NCBI RefSeq assembly: GCF_008386575.1
Contig: NZ_VUOA01000018.1
Location: 62,001-126,000 of the forward strand
Length of the DNA: 64,000 bases
Source of the DNA: Salinarimonas soli
Lineage (GTDB): Bacteria; Pseudomonadota; Alphaproteobacteria; Rhizobiales; Beijerinckiaceae
Direction of reading: 5' to 3'
Under the pieces are notes generated by a model. That model had not been told where the DNA came from. It made no database searches and was given only the letters and a program-made list of their open reading frames with translations. The position numbers and the translations under genes are program-made. Positions within the stretch are counted from its first letter, which is position 1; each line of letters starts with the position of its first letter. Shown here piece by piece: positions 7,001 to 14,243 of the stretch.

Positions 7001-8436
7001 GCGCAGGCCTCCTCGTCACCGTCGAACGATCCGGGCTCGGCGGCGCTGCGCGCCTTCAGCCCGGCCAGCACGGCAAGCATCGCCGGCGAGGCGAGCGGCC
7101 CCGCCCCGGCCCGCGCCGCGCCGCCGCGCCCCCCTCCCCGCTCGGGAGAGGGGTAGACCCGCGCCGGCGGCCGGAACGCGTCGCGAAGCCTGGCGCGCAG
7201 CGCCGACCCGTAATGGAACCGCACCGCCCGATCCGAGATGCCGGCGACGAGGTCCTCGACGCGGCGCTCCAGCGCGGCGCGCCGCTCCGGGGTGTCGCTC
7301 GGGGCCGAGGCCTCGCGCTCCCAGAGCACGTCGACGAGGGGCCGGGCCGCGCCGAGGACCTGGTCCACAGCGGGGCGCCCGCCCGCACGGGCGAGGTCGT
7401 CGGGGTCCTGGCCCGGGGGGAGAACCGCGAAGCGCAGCGACTTGCCCGGCGCGAGGAGCGGGAGCGCGACGTCGATCGCGCGCCACGTGGCGCGCCGCCC
7501 CGCGCCGTCCCCATCGAAGCAGAGCACGGGCTCGTCGGCGAGGCGCCAGAGCAGCGCGAGGTGATCCGCGGTGAGCGCCGTGCCGAGCGTCGCGACCGCG
7601 TCGCGGATCCCGACCCGGTTGAGCCCGATCACGTCGGTGTAGCCCTCGACGACGTGGACCACGCCGGAGCGGTGCGCCGGCTCGCGGGCTCGGTCCAGGT
7701 TGAACAGGAGCGCGCCCTTGGAGAACAACGGCGTCTCCGGCCCGTTGAGGTACTTCGGCTGCACCTCGGGGCGAACCGCCCGCCCGCCGAACGAGACCAC
7801 CCGGCCCTGCCCGTCGCGGATCGGGAACATGACACGGTCGCGGAACCGGTCGTAGGGCACCGCGATGTCCTCGCCCGTGACGAGGAGCCCCGCCTCGATC
7901 ATGTCCTCGACCGGCACGCCCTGCGCCGCGAGGTGATCGCGAAGGGCGTATCGCTCCGCCGGCGCGTAGCCCAGCCGGAACCGGGTCAGGACCTCGTGCG
8001 AGGCCAGGCCCCGCCGGGTCAGGAACGCCGCCGCCGGTGCGGCCTCGGGGCGCTTCAGGGCGCCCTCGAAGAACGCGGCGGCGAGCGCGAGCACGTCGTG
8101 GAGATCCCGGCGCCGGCGGGCCTCGGCGGCAGCCCTGGGGCTTTCCTTGGGCAGGTCGACCCCGGCTTGGGCGGCGAGCCGCTCCACAGCCTCGGGGAAG
8201 GTCAGGCCCTCGATCTCCTGGACCCAGGCGAACACGTCGCCGTGGCGCCCTGAGGAGAAGCAGTGGAAGAAGCCCTTCTGGTCGTTCACGAAGAACGACG
8301 GCGTCTTCTCGGCCTGGAAGGGCGAGAGCCCCTTCCACTCGCGGCCGGCCTTCTTGAGCCGGACCCGCTTCGCGACGAGCGTCGAGACGGGGAGCCGGGC
8401 GCGGATCTCGTCGAGGATCTCAGGGGGGTAGCGCAT
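6997..8436 (-). CDS. dnaG: DNA primase (DnaG family), phage-encoded
   Basis: Makes RNA primers for replication. 479 aa, shorter than E. coli DnaG (581), mainly at the C-terminus. The zinc-finger region (35-70) keeps the fold (GLSPFQAEKTPSFFV, HCFSSG) but three of four zinc ligands are replaced: Ser38, Gln41 and Ser62, with only Cys59 kept. The catalytic core has VEGYTDV and FDGDGAG TOPRIM motifs. An intergenic-type GGGGAGAGG palindrome (7131-7153) is carried in frame near the C-terminus, giving YPSPERGGG. The ATG at 8436 overlaps the stop of the upstream gene (ATGA). It is in the leftward operon before dnaB. Confidence 0.93.
   Translation of the reverse strand: MRYPPEILDEIRARLPVSTLVAKRVRLKKAGREWKGLSPFQAEKTPSFFVNDQKGFFHCFSSGRHGDVFAWVQEIEGLTFPEAVERLAAQAGVDLPKESPRAAAEARRRRDLHDVLALAAAFFEGALKRPEAAPAAAFLTRRGLASHEVLTRFRLGYAPAERYALRDHLAAQGVPVEDMIEAGLLVTGEDIAVPYDRFRDRVMFPIRDGQGRVVSFGGRAVRPEVQPKYLNGPETPLFSKGALLFNLDRAREPAHRSGVVHVVEGYTDVIGLNRVGIRDAVATLGTALTADHLALLWRLADEPVLCFDGDGAGRRATWRAIDVALPLLAPGKSLRFAVLPPGQDPDDLARAGGRPAVDQVLGAARPLVDVLWEREASAPSDTPERRAALERRVEDLVAGISDRAVRFHYGSALRARLRDAFRPPARVYPSPERGGGRGGAARAGAGPLASPAMLAVLAGLKARSAAEPGSFDGDEEACA
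7131..7153. repeat. CTCTCCC/GGGAGAG palindrome inside dnaG
   Basis: CCCCTCCCCGCTCGGGAGAGGGG forms a near-perfect hairpin of the same type as the intergenic palindromes at 39761-39942, 44849-44874 and 51067-51094. Here it lies in frame within the primase gene and adds a Ser-Pro-Glu-Arg-Gly stretch. Confidence 0.75.
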
Positions 8437-8654
8437 CACGCATTCCCCTGGGCCGGCGCCTCGGCGAGCGCGTGGAGCGAGATCTTCAGGACCAGCGCCT
8501 CGGAGATGATCATCTCGGCGAGTTCCTGCGGCGTCGAATCGAGCTGGCGGGCCAGACGACGGAGCGCTTCGGCCCCGGGGCCGCTCAGCGTCACGACGAC
8601 CGGGTCGGCACGTTCTCGGGCCGGGCGATCCGGCTTGATCCAGAGATCCGTCAT
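8436..8654 (-). CDS. Small hypothetical phage protein, 72 aa
   Basis: MTDLWIKP start. The middle (VVVTLSGPGAEALRRLARQLDSTPQELAEMII) resembles a strand followed by two helices, as in small ribbon-helix-helix-like or nucleic-acid-binding proteins, but no family is certain. Start and stop overlap those of its neighbours (MT-A70 gene at 8651-8654, dnaG at 8436), so it is translated as part of the replication operon. Confidence 0.6.
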   Translation of the reverse strand: MTDLWIKPDRPARERADPVVVTLSGPGAEALRRLARQLDSTPQELAEMIISEALVLKISLHALAEAPAQGNA

Positions 8655-9259
8655 GACGCGACCTCGTCGAACTTGGTGGCTTCATTGCCCCACGTGTCCC
8701 AGCCCTCGCGGGATTGACGGGCAAACAGGTCGGCGCGCCGGCGCAGGCCGGGGCAGCACCTCGACACGAGCTCGTAGAAGGCCTCGGGCTTGCGGGAGTG
8801 CTCGCGCCGAATTCCGGCGAAGAACCCTGGGAAGGCGCGGTGGCGCGGATCCCCGCGGGTCGCGACGATGACGGGCTCGCACATCGAGCGGACCCGATAC
8901 CCGGTGCCGATCGCCGGCTTCCCGCTCGGGAACACCTTCTGCCAGACGAAGATGGACTTGAACTCGAAGCCCCAGGCCCGCACGCATGCGAGCTGGCGGT
9001 CGATCAGCGGCCACGTCGCCCAGCACAGCAGGAGACATGTCGGCTCGGCGAGGTCCTGCACGGGAAAGCGCGCCGCGATCTCCTCGGCCTCCAGGCACTC
9101 GTATTGCGCTCCCGCCCCCTTGGCTTCGCCACGCTCGCTGTAGGCCTCGTACTTCCACGGGGCATCGGCCGCGATGAGGTTGTAGGCGTGCGGGCGCAGC
9201 GCCCCGAAAGGCCAGGGCGGGAGCGGAGCGAACAGGTCGACGGAGCGCTGCGGCTTCAT
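8651..9259 (-). CDS. MT-A70 family adenine-N6 DNA methyltransferase
   Basis: 202 aa. The catalytic motif is DAPW at 32-35 (a variant of DPPW), followed by the acceptor-side region (GAGAQYECL, CLLLCWATWPL) and a SAM-binding FKSIFVWQK. Near the end RREHSRKPEAFYELV matches the conserved HSRKP segment of phage MT-A70 enzymes. Such enzymes methylate adenine in phage DNA, often to evade host restriction. No cognate restriction endonuclease lies nearby, so it is probably an orphan methylase. It overlaps both neighbours by 4 bases in the leftward operon. Confidence 0.9.
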   Translation of the reverse strand: MKPQRSVDLFAPLPPWPFGALRPHAYNLIAADAPWKYEAYSERGEAKGAGAQYECLEAEEIAARFPVQDLAEPTCLLLCWATWPLIDRQLACVRAWGFEFKSIFVWQKVFPSGKPAIGTGYRVRSMCEPVIVATRGDPRHRAFPGFFAGIRREHSRKPEAFYELVSRCCPGLRRRADLFARQSREGWDTWGNEATKFDEVAS

Positions 9260-9648
9260 TCCGCGGCCTCCCGCGTTCGCTCGGCCTGCTCCGCCTTGAG
9301 CCGGCTCGCCTCGACCTGGAGCTCGCTGATGAGGCTGCGCAGCCGCCCGGCGCCGGCATGCGCGCCGAGGTCGGCCAGCGTGGAAAGGAGCTCGCGCGCA
9401 TCGTTGTCGCCGAGGCGCCTCGCGAGCCGGCCGACGTCCCGGAACACGGGCACCATGTCCTCGAACGCCGCGTCGAGGTCCCACCACGACCACATCGAGA
9501 TCGCGGTCGGGCTGCTCGCGAAAATGCCTTCCAGGTAGCACCACCATCGCTTCGCGTGCGGGGTCCAGTGCTTCAGGACCTCGTATTGCCGGGTGATCGG
9601 CACGGGGCGGGTGAACCGCTTCGGATCGTAGGGCTTGAGCTCGGTCAT
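9256..9648 (-). CDS. Hypothetical phage protein, 130 aa
   Basis: The opening is MTELKPYDPKRFTRPVPITR. A Trp-rich segment (HWTPHAKRWWCYLEG, MWSWWDLDAAFEDM) is followed by a helical C-terminus with a likely coiled coil (RSLISELQVEASRLKAEQAERTREAAE). I know no function. It is coupled by 4-base overlaps to RusA upstream and the MT-A70 gene downstream. Confidence 0.55.
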   Translation of the reverse strand: MTELKPYDPKRFTRPVPITRQYEVLKHWTPHAKRWWCYLEGIFASSPTAISMWSWWDLDAAFEDMVPVFRDVGRLARRLGDNDARELLSTLADLGAHAGAGRLRSLISELQVEASRLKAEQAERTREAAE

Positions 9649-10154
9649 GACGCCACCGCGAGCTGGAGCTGTTCGGCGGGCGCGACGGCAGCCTGGACGC
9701 CAGGAACGGGGAGCCGGGCGGGCTCGACCGTCACGACGAGCTCGGGCGTGTCCGAGAAGAACTTGCGCACGAAGCCGTCGACGATCTGAGCGTCGTCGTC
9801 CCATACCACCTTGTTGAGGGCGTCGAGGATCTTCGCGAAGTTGTCCCAGTCGGGCTTCTTCGTGGGCCGCAGCTCGTTGCGGCGCGCCATGTCCTGGCGC
9901 TTCCTCGACCAGCTCGCCGGGATCGTCATGAAGGCGAACACGCTAACCTGGAGCGGGCCGGTCAGGAGCGGCCGGCCCTCCATGACGCGCTGCGCGGCGA
10001 GCTTCAGGTGGCTCTCGTACATCGCGGTGTCCGGATCGGGATACGTGGAGATGAAGGCGGGCTTCGCCTTCGGCTTGATCAACGTCGAGCGGGCCCGGCC
10101 CTTGCCCTTGGGCTCGCCGGCCAGCCGGATCGTGACGGGGCCCAACTCGGACAT
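9645..10154 (-). CDS. rusA: RusA-family Holliday junction resolvase
   Basis: 169 aa. GEPKGKGRARS at 13-23 and the acidic catalytic block PDWDN (101-105) with VVWDDDAQI (116-124) are the hallmarks of RusA. The enzyme cuts four-way junctions, resolving recombination or replication intermediates before packaging. The start at 10154 places the first beta strand correctly; the longer upstream frame is shadow sequence. Located in the leftward operon between two unknown genes. It complements the RecT/YqaJ recombination pair of the rightward operon. Confidence 0.92.
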   Translation of the reverse strand: MSELGPVTIRLAGEPKGKGRARSTLIKPKAKPAFISTYPDPDTAMYESHLKLAAQRVMEGRPLLTGPLQVSVFAFMTIPASWSRKRQDMARRNELRPTKKPDWDNFAKILDALNKVVWDDDAQIVDGFVRKFFSDTPELVVTVEPARLPVPGVQAAVAPAEQLQLAVAS

Positions 10155-10156
10155 GC

Positions 10157-10861
10157 TCAGGCTCCGGCCGGCGGCTGGGGACGGGCGGGCGGATCCGGGA
10201 ACGCGACGCTGGCGCCGGAGACGTCGTTGCCCTCGACCGCGTCCTGCCCCGGCGCCTTGCGGCCGCACAGATCGCGGATCTTCGCGTCGCCCTTCGCGAC
10301 CTCGGCCCGGATGTCGGCCGTGGGCGAGCCCTCGGGCAGCTCGTCGAGGACGGGTTGGGTGACGTCGCGCCGACGACGGCGCTGGGCCCGCTCCGCGGTC
10401 TGAGCGTCGACCTGCTCCGGGGTCGGAGCCTTGTCGACGTTCTCCTCCAGCCGGCGCTGGAACGTGGCGAGCGCCTCGTCGCCGGTCGGGTCGGGCTCGC
10501 CCTCGTCGGTCTCCTCGACGAGCCGGGCGCGGATCCGCTCCGAGATCTTCGAGGCCTCGGAGAACAGGTCGCCCTGGCGCACGATGCCCATCGCCTCGAC
10601 GCCGAGCAGGAACTGCTCGACGAGGCTCTGGGCCTTGAGCTCGTCGTCGAGCTTGCGCAGCTTCGCGAGCCAGCCGAACACGGTCGTGTCGAAGCCGTGC
10701 TTCTTGCAGAACGCGGCCTTTTGCCGGGACGCGAAGCCGCCGTACTCGGACTGCTGGTTCTGCAGGCGCACCGTATCGGCGACCGCGTCGACGAGCTGCT
10801 TGGGCGTGAACTTCACAACCCCGGGCTGGTCGGCCTTCTTACCTCTTCCGCGTTTCGGCAT
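10157..10861 (-). CDS. Hypothetical phage protein, GapR-like N-terminal half (tentative)
   Basis: 234 aa from MPKRGRGKK. Residues 15-110 (VVKFTPKQLVDAV, CKKHGFDTTVFGWLAKLRKLDDE, VEQFLLGVEAMGI) loosely recall GapR/DUF2312 proteins, which have an 'AK..GFD...LR.....R' helix pair. The similarity is weak. The C-terminal half is acidic, rich in Glu/Asp/Pro, and probably disordered. It might bind DNA, but that is only inference. The start overlaps the end of the small upstream gene by 23 bases. Confidence 0.5.
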   Translation of the reverse strand: MPKRGRGKKADQPGVVKFTPKQLVDAVADTVRLQNQQSEYGGFASRQKAAFCKKHGFDTTVFGWLAKLRKLDDELKAQSLVEQFLLGVEAMGIVRQGDLFSEASKISERIRARLVEETDEGEPDPTGDEALATFQRRLEENVDKAPTPEQVDAQTAERAQRRRRRDVTQPVLDELPEGSPTADIRAEVAKGDAKIRDLCGRKAPGQDAVEGNDVSGASVAFPDPPARPQPPAGA

Positions 10862-11009
10862 CTCGCTCTCCTCTCTCGGGCGGTCGGGCCCGCTCCTCAC
10901 ACCAGTCCGCGAGCCATTCGAGGCCCTTGGAGGCCTGCAGCTCGCCGTCAGAGAGCCGGCGGAACACCGCGGCCCAGAACGCGAAGAAGATTCGCCGGAG
11001 CCCGCTCAT
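10839..11009 (-). CDS. Small basic hypothetical protein, 56 aa
   Basis: MSGLRRIFFAFWAAVF gives a short hydrophobic N-terminal helix, followed by a charged C-terminus ending in RDAETRKR. It may be membrane-associated. Start overlaps the preceding HTH gene by four bases (ATGA type), which supports translation as a coupled gene. Confidence 0.45.
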   Translation of the reverse strand: MSGLRRIFFAFWAAVFRRLSDGELQASKGLEWLADWCEERARPPERGERDAETRKR

Positions 11010-11359
11010 GGCGCCGCGCTCCCGCGGAGGCGTGCCTCGAGCGCCGCGATCTCGGTGCGCAACCGGCGCTGCTCCTCCTCGCGCGCGGCCCGGTCGAGCC
11101 AGGCGGGAGGGTTCGCCATCACGGCGCAGGCGAACTCGGGGCCGTACGCGCCGATCAGCCGGAACGTCGCCCAGGTGCTCGGCGCGGAGCCGCGCTCCAG
11201 CCACTTCGCCACCGTGTTGGCCGAGATCCCTGTGTCCGCCGCGACGGCCTCGGCGGTCTTGAGCGGGTAGAGCTGCCGCAGGAACGCGTTGATCCGCTCG
11301 GCGACAACTGTGCGCCCGGCGTCGTCCAGTTGCCGTGACGTTAGGTGTGACTGTCCCAT
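11006..11359 (-). CDS. Helix-turn-helix phage protein, 117 aa
   Basis: From MGQSHLTSRQ. The segment LKTAEAVAADTGISANTVAKWLERG is a clear helix-turn-helix (TAEAVA...GISANTVAKWL), followed by a conserved-looking APSTWATFRLIGAYGPEFACAVM and a coiled-coil end. Probably a transcriptional regulator or replication-site binder within the early leftward operon. An upstream start at 11437 is open but begins in Ser/Thr-rich filler, so I prefer 11359. Confidence 0.65.
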   Translation of the reverse strand: MGQSHLTSRQLDDAGRTVVAERINAFLRQLYPLKTAEAVAADTGISANTVAKWLERGSAPSTWATFRLIGAYGPEFACAVMANPPAWLDRAAREEEQRRLRTEIAALEARLRGSAAP

Positions 11360-11438
11360 GCCGCTCCTCGATGCTGTGTGCATCGAGGACGTGCTGGGAA
11401 AGGAGCCCGACGTGACGGAGGGGGTGAGAGCGTTCATC

Positions 11439-11570
11439 TCAAGCCCCCGTGTGGATCAGGATGGAGCCGCGGGCTGGGCAGCACGGGGGCACCATCGCGG
11501 TGTCAGTACGCACGGGATCGGCCCCTGGCAGGGCTGCCCGTGCGCTTGCCATTTGAGCGCGGGTGCTCAT
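11439..11570 (-). CDS. Tiny hypothetical ORF, 43 aa
   Basis: MSTRAQMASARAAL... starts in an ATGA overlap with the stop of the 47-aa membrane ORF upstream. It has a Cys pair (PPCCP) near the middle. Supported only by the overlapping start and its position in a run of coupled small genes. Confidence 0.3.
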   Translation of the reverse strand: MSTRAQMASARAALPGADPVRTDTAMVPPCCPARGSILIHTGA

Positions 11571-11710
11571 AGCCGCACCCCGTGCAGCCGAGCCACGGTA
11601 TCGCAGTGCTCGCGCACCACGACCCGGACGCGTCGTGTCGACCACAGGCCGCCCGCGACGAAGCCGGCGTTGAACGAACCCCAGACCAGGAGCCAGGCCC
11701 ACCACGTCAT
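11567..11710 (-). CDS. Small single-span membrane protein, 47 aa
   Basis: MTWWAWLLVWGSFNAGFVAGGLW is a strong transmembrane helix, followed by a basic tail (STRRVRVVVREH). Small inner-membrane proteins of this form are common in phage early operons. It begins in an ATGA overlap with the upstream 65-aa gene and ends in one with the 43-aa ORF. Function unknown. Confidence 0.5.
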   Translation of the reverse strand: MTWWAWLLVWGSFNAGFVAGGLWSTRRVRVVVREHCDTVARLHGVRL

Positions 11711-11904
11711 GACGAGGTGCCCTCCCGGTGATCGTCGGAGTCGAGCTCGTGGCGCACGCCGTTGATCCGAACCGCATCGGCGTGAAGCCGAGGCTCGGCC
11801 GGCAGGTCGAGGTAGCCGTCGTGGGTCGTGTGCCGGCGCGTGCCGTCGGCCAGGACCTGCTGGAGCGGCGCACGGGGCGGGGGAGCGTCGTCGCAGTCGG
11901 GCAT
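11707..11904 (-). CDS. Small hypothetical protein, 65 aa
   Basis: MPDCDDAPPPRAPLQQVL..., then HTTHDGYLDLPAEPRLHADAVRINGVRHEL, which looks like two or three short beta strands. No family known. It sits directly after the 11905-12126 gene and overlaps the membrane ORF by four bases. Confidence 0.45.
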   Translation of the reverse strand: MPDCDDAPPPRAPLQQVLADGTRRHTTHDGYLDLPAEPRLHADAVRINGVRHELDSDDHREGTSS

Positions 11905-12126
11905 CTAGGCGCGCTCCCCGCTGTTGCGCGGCACGAGGCGGTCGGCCGAAAGGTAGGGATCGCTCGTCCCGGTGCGCGCCGCGTCCAGCAGCGCCGCCTT
12001 CTCGATCAGCTCGACGCCGATCCGCCGCGCGTCGTCAGCGTCGAGTGCCTCCAGGATCACGCCGGCGCAGCGCAGCTCGATCCGGCCCGACAAGATGTCG
12101 ACGGTGACGTCGGGGGCCGGCATCAC
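11905..12126 (-). CDS. Small hypothetical protein, 73 aa
   Basis: MPAPDVTVDILSGRIELRCAGVILEALDADDARRIGVELIEKAALLDAAR is a compact beta-beta-alpha-like domain. It occurs second in the leftward operon. Starts at 12126 or 12123; both overlap the Cro-like gene's stop. Function unknown. Confidence 0.5.
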   Translation of the reverse strand: MMPAPDVTVDILSGRIELRCAGVILEALDADDARRIGVELIEKAALLDAARTGTSDPYLSADRLVPRNSGERA

Positions 12127-12404
12127 GCGACCGCCTTGCCAGCGGCCTCGCCCTTCGCCCGCGGCTCAGGACGTTCGACCCCTGTCGGCCACTCCACCCG
12201 GTCGGGCCAGCGGTCAGAGAACCACTGCCGAGCATCATCGTACGTCCGGATTCGGAATGAGGCCGGCTTTTCGGGATCTCCGATGCGATCGAAGAACCGC
12301 CAGTCGCCGCACGCGGCCTGCGCCACGGTGCTCGGAGATGCGCCCGTCGCCCCGCAATACGCGTCGCGGAGCGCAAAGAAGTGGGAACGAAGGGTCTCTT
12401 CCAT
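12123..12404 (-). CDS. Cro-like phage regulator (first gene of leftward operon)
   Basis: 93 aa starting MEETLRSHFFALRDAYCGATG. ASPSTVAQAACGDWRFFDRI fits a helix-turn-helix, and the end (RIRTYDDARQWFSDRWP) matches small phage proteins found opposite CI repressors. By position (first gene, divergent from cI, operator between them) it is the Cro counterpart. The ATG at 12404 follows a possible -10 (TCACTA, 12416-12411) by six bases and has no ribosome-binding site. A GTG at 12410 would add two residues. Its identity as Cro is inference from context. Confidence 0.6.
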   Translation of the reverse strand: MEETLRSHFFALRDAYCGATGASPSTVAQAACGDWRFFDRIGDPEKPASFRIRTYDDARQWFSDRWPDRVEWPTGVERPEPRAKGEAAGKAVA

Positions 12405-12490
12405 GCCCACTAGTGAGCATCAGATTTTGCTGAACGTCAATCAGCAATTTCCGGCTATCCATCTGATGCCAAGCTTCAGATAATTCCGAT
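12405..12490. promoter_or_regulatory. cI/cro-like divergent switch region
   Basis: This 86-bp gap holds the leftward promoter (minus strand: TTGACG at 12440-12435) with operator O1 just after it. It also holds the cI promoter (plus strand: GATAAT at 12479-12484, a weak -35 near 12456). ATCTGA (12461-12466) and TCAGAT (12476-12481) form an inverted pair of operator half-sites overlapping the cI -10, and TCAGCAA at 12441-12447 is another half-site. Occupation there could autoregulate cI. Confidence 0.7.
12419..12433. promoter_or_regulatory. Operator O1 (CI-type repressor site)
   Basis: ATCAGATTTTGCTGA, containing the inverted repeat TCAG-N6-CTGA. It is identical to O2 and O3 at 14621 and 14650. 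It starts one base downstream of the TTGACG -35 of the leftward promoter. Confidence 0.8.
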
Positions 12491-13210
12491 ATGAATTCCC
12501 TTCAGGAACGAGTGAAGCACCTGCTTGCAACACGCGGCCTTACGCAGGCCGAGGCGACCCGGCGTGGCGGCTTCAAAAATCTGGCGTTCATCAACGACAT
12601 CGTCCGCGGCCATAAGGCCGACGTTCGTGGGGCAAACCTCGACAAGCTGGCACAGGCTCTAGGTACCACTGAGGATTTCCTCCTCGGCCGAACCGCAGAG
12701 GCCGATCCCCGTCCAGTGAACCAGACGTCCGGTTCTGGCGCCGACCTCGTCCCCAACATCAGCTTCCCCGCCGAGCAGCCCCCACTTCCGCAGCTGGGCG
12801 GCCCTCGCAACGTCCCAGTCCTCGGCACGGCCTACGGCGGCGACGACGGCGATTTCCGGTTCAACGGCAACACCGACGACTACGTGCCCCGGCCCCGGAG
12901 CCTCGAGGGCAAGGACAAGGTCTACTCGATCTACGTGCGCGGCCAGAGCATGGAACCCAAGTACGAGGAGGGCGAATCGATCTACGTCGACCCGGTGCGG
13001 CCGCCTCAGATCGGCGATTACGTGATCGTCGAGCTCCTAGCGGAGGAGGACGGCGAGCCCGGCGCTGGCTTCCTCAAGCGCCTGGTCAAGCGCACCCCGA
13101 CGAGGATCGTCGTCAGCCAGTTTAATCCGGCGAAAGAGATCGAGTTCGAACGGGATCGGGTTAAGGCGCTCCATCGGGTGATCCCGTATTCCGAGCTGCT
13201 GGGGGTCTGA
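12491..13210 (+). CDS. CI-type prophage repressor (XRE HTH plus S24/LexA-like peptidase)
   Basis: 239 aa. Residues 1-65 are an XRE helix-turn-helix (LTQAEATRRGGFKNLAFINDIVRG). A Pro-rich linker follows, then an S24 peptidase domain with nucleophile Ser153 in VRGQSMEP and base Lys196 in FLKRL. The self-cleavage site is probably in GTAYGG (112-117), an unusual replacement for Ala-Gly. It should hold the early promoters shut through O1-O3 and be inactivated by RecA after DNA damage. The ATG lies six bases after a GATAAT -10 and has no Shine-Dalgarno, so the message is probably leaderless. Two genes follow in the same transcript. Confidence 0.93.
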   Translation: MNSLQERVKHLLATRGLTQAEATRRGGFKNLAFINDIVRGHKADVRGANLDKLAQALGTTEDFLLGRTAEADPRPVNQTSGSGADLVPNISFPAEQPPLPQLGGPRNVPVLGTAYGGDDGDFRFNGNTDDYVPRPRSLEGKDKVYSIYVRGQSMEPKYEEGESIYVDPVRPPQIGDYVIVELLAEEDGEPGAGFLKRLVKRTPTRIVVSQFNPAKEIEFERDRVKALHRVIPYSELLGV

Positions 13211-13216
13211 CGCTCG

Positions 13217-13477
13217 ATGAAAACAACGAACGATCTTCTGAATTGGCTTGAAGCGCGCGGCTCCGTCAATCCTTGCCCATTCTGCAACGAGAATGCCTGG
13301 ACCGCCGAGTTGCAGGCTAATTCCTCAGACGATGTTCAAGTTGTAAATCTCACGTTTCTGCAAAAACAGGAAGGTTCCAGCGGCGTGGAATTAAGACGAG
13401 TTGAAGTCTATATGCTTACTTGTGATAATTGTGGCTTTGTACGTCTGCACAATCACAAAATCGTAAGCTCAAAATGA
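13217..13477 (+). CDS. Zinc-ribbon protein co-transcribed with cI, 86 aa
   Basis: MKTTNDLLNWLEARGSVNPCPFCN... Cys pairs at CPFC (near 20-23) and CDNC (near 69-72) form a probable zinc ribbon ending in FVRLHNHK. It starts 6 bases after the cI stop. Base composition is clearly AT-richer than the element's early operons. Being in the cI transcript it should be made in the lysogen. Possible roles are a lysogenic-conversion factor or a repressor accessory protein; neither can be chosen from sequence. Confidence 0.7.
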   Translation: MKTTNDLLNWLEARGSVNPCPFCNENAWTAELQANSSDDVQVVNLTFLQKQEGSSGVELRRVEVYMLTCDNCGFVRLHNHKIVSSK

Positions 13478-13977
13478 ACGATCGTCCAAAGCTGAGTCTT
13501 GTTGGTGGGAACACGGCCAGTTCAGGGGTTGGAAGCGGTCAGCTGCCGCCCTTGCCGCCGAGTGGGCCGGGTGGCACATCTGGAGATATGGAACGCATCT
13601 GGGCGAAACTCGCAGAGCACGACAAGCGCTTCGATAAGATTGAGGCGGAGGTGTCGGGGTTGCGAGTGTTCATCCTGACGAACACGCTCGTCATCATTGG
13701 CACGGTGGCGACCAGCACGATCGGCAGCCTGGCACTCGTCTACGCTGCACGGCAGGACACGACGGCTACGATCAGCACCGCACTTACGGCGATCCAGACC
13801 GCCCTCGCCGCTCGGCCTGCTGATGCGCCGAGCGTGCCACCGCAGCCGAACATCATTGTTGTTCCCATCCCCATGCCGCCGGGAGCACAAGGGCAGCCCG
13901 CGATCAACGCGCCGGCGCCATCTCAGCGGCCTGCTGACATAGCGCCACCCACCCCAGACGCCCCGGCCCGTCCGTAA
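13474..13977 (+). CDS. Membrane-anchored coiled-coil protein in the cI operon
   Basis: 167 aa, starting in an ATGA overlap with the zinc-ribbon gene. It has a Gly/Pro-rich N-terminus, a coiled-coil segment (MERIWAKLAEHDKRFDKIEAEVSGL), one transmembrane helix (VFILTNTLVIIGTVATSTIGSL) and a Pro-rich C-terminal tail. Topology suggests a cytoplasmic coiled coil with an outward Pro-rich tail. Membrane proteins expressed from the repressor operon are often superinfection-exclusion factors. That role is inference here. Confidence 0.65.
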   Translation: MNDRPKLSLVGGNTASSGVGSGQLPPLPPSGPGGTSGDMERIWAKLAEHDKRFDKIEAEVSGLRVFILTNTLVIIGTVATSTIGSLALVYAARQDTTATISTALTAIQTALAARPADAPSVPPQPNIIVVPIPMPPGAQGQPAINAPAPSQRPADIAPPTPDAPARP

Positions 13978-13979
13978 AA

Positions 13980-14243
13980 TTAGTCGCCGTAGAAGTCCGC
14001 GAGGTGCGGGACGCGCCCGTGGCTCTCCAGGATCACGGCATCCTCGAACTCCCCAAGCTCGAAATCCCCGGTCCGCGAGAACGCGACCACGCCGGCCTTC
14101 TCGAAAGCCAGCGCCTTAGCGAGGCTCTTGGCAGCGCCTGCCGACGGTGCCTCGCGCGGCTCCTCGGGGATCGGGTGGTCCACGTCGTCGATCTCCACGA
14201 AAGCCTGCACGACGAAGTAGGTCTTACGCTCACTCTTGCCCAT
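13980..14243 (-). CDS. Hypothetical phage protein, 87 aa
   Basis: MGKSERKTYFVVQAFVEIDD...AGVVAFSRTGDFELGEFEDAVILESHGRVP. An alternating beta/alpha pattern is visible; I know no function. It is second in a two-gene minus-strand operon convergent with the cI operon, with a 14-base overlap with the upstream zinc-ribbon gene. The operon's promoter should lie in the 14512-14691 control region. Confidence 0.55.
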   Translation of the reverse strand: MGKSERKTYFVVQAFVEIDDVDHPIPEEPREAPSAGAAKSLAKALAFEKAGVVAFSRTGDFELGEFEDAVILESHGRVPHLADFYGD

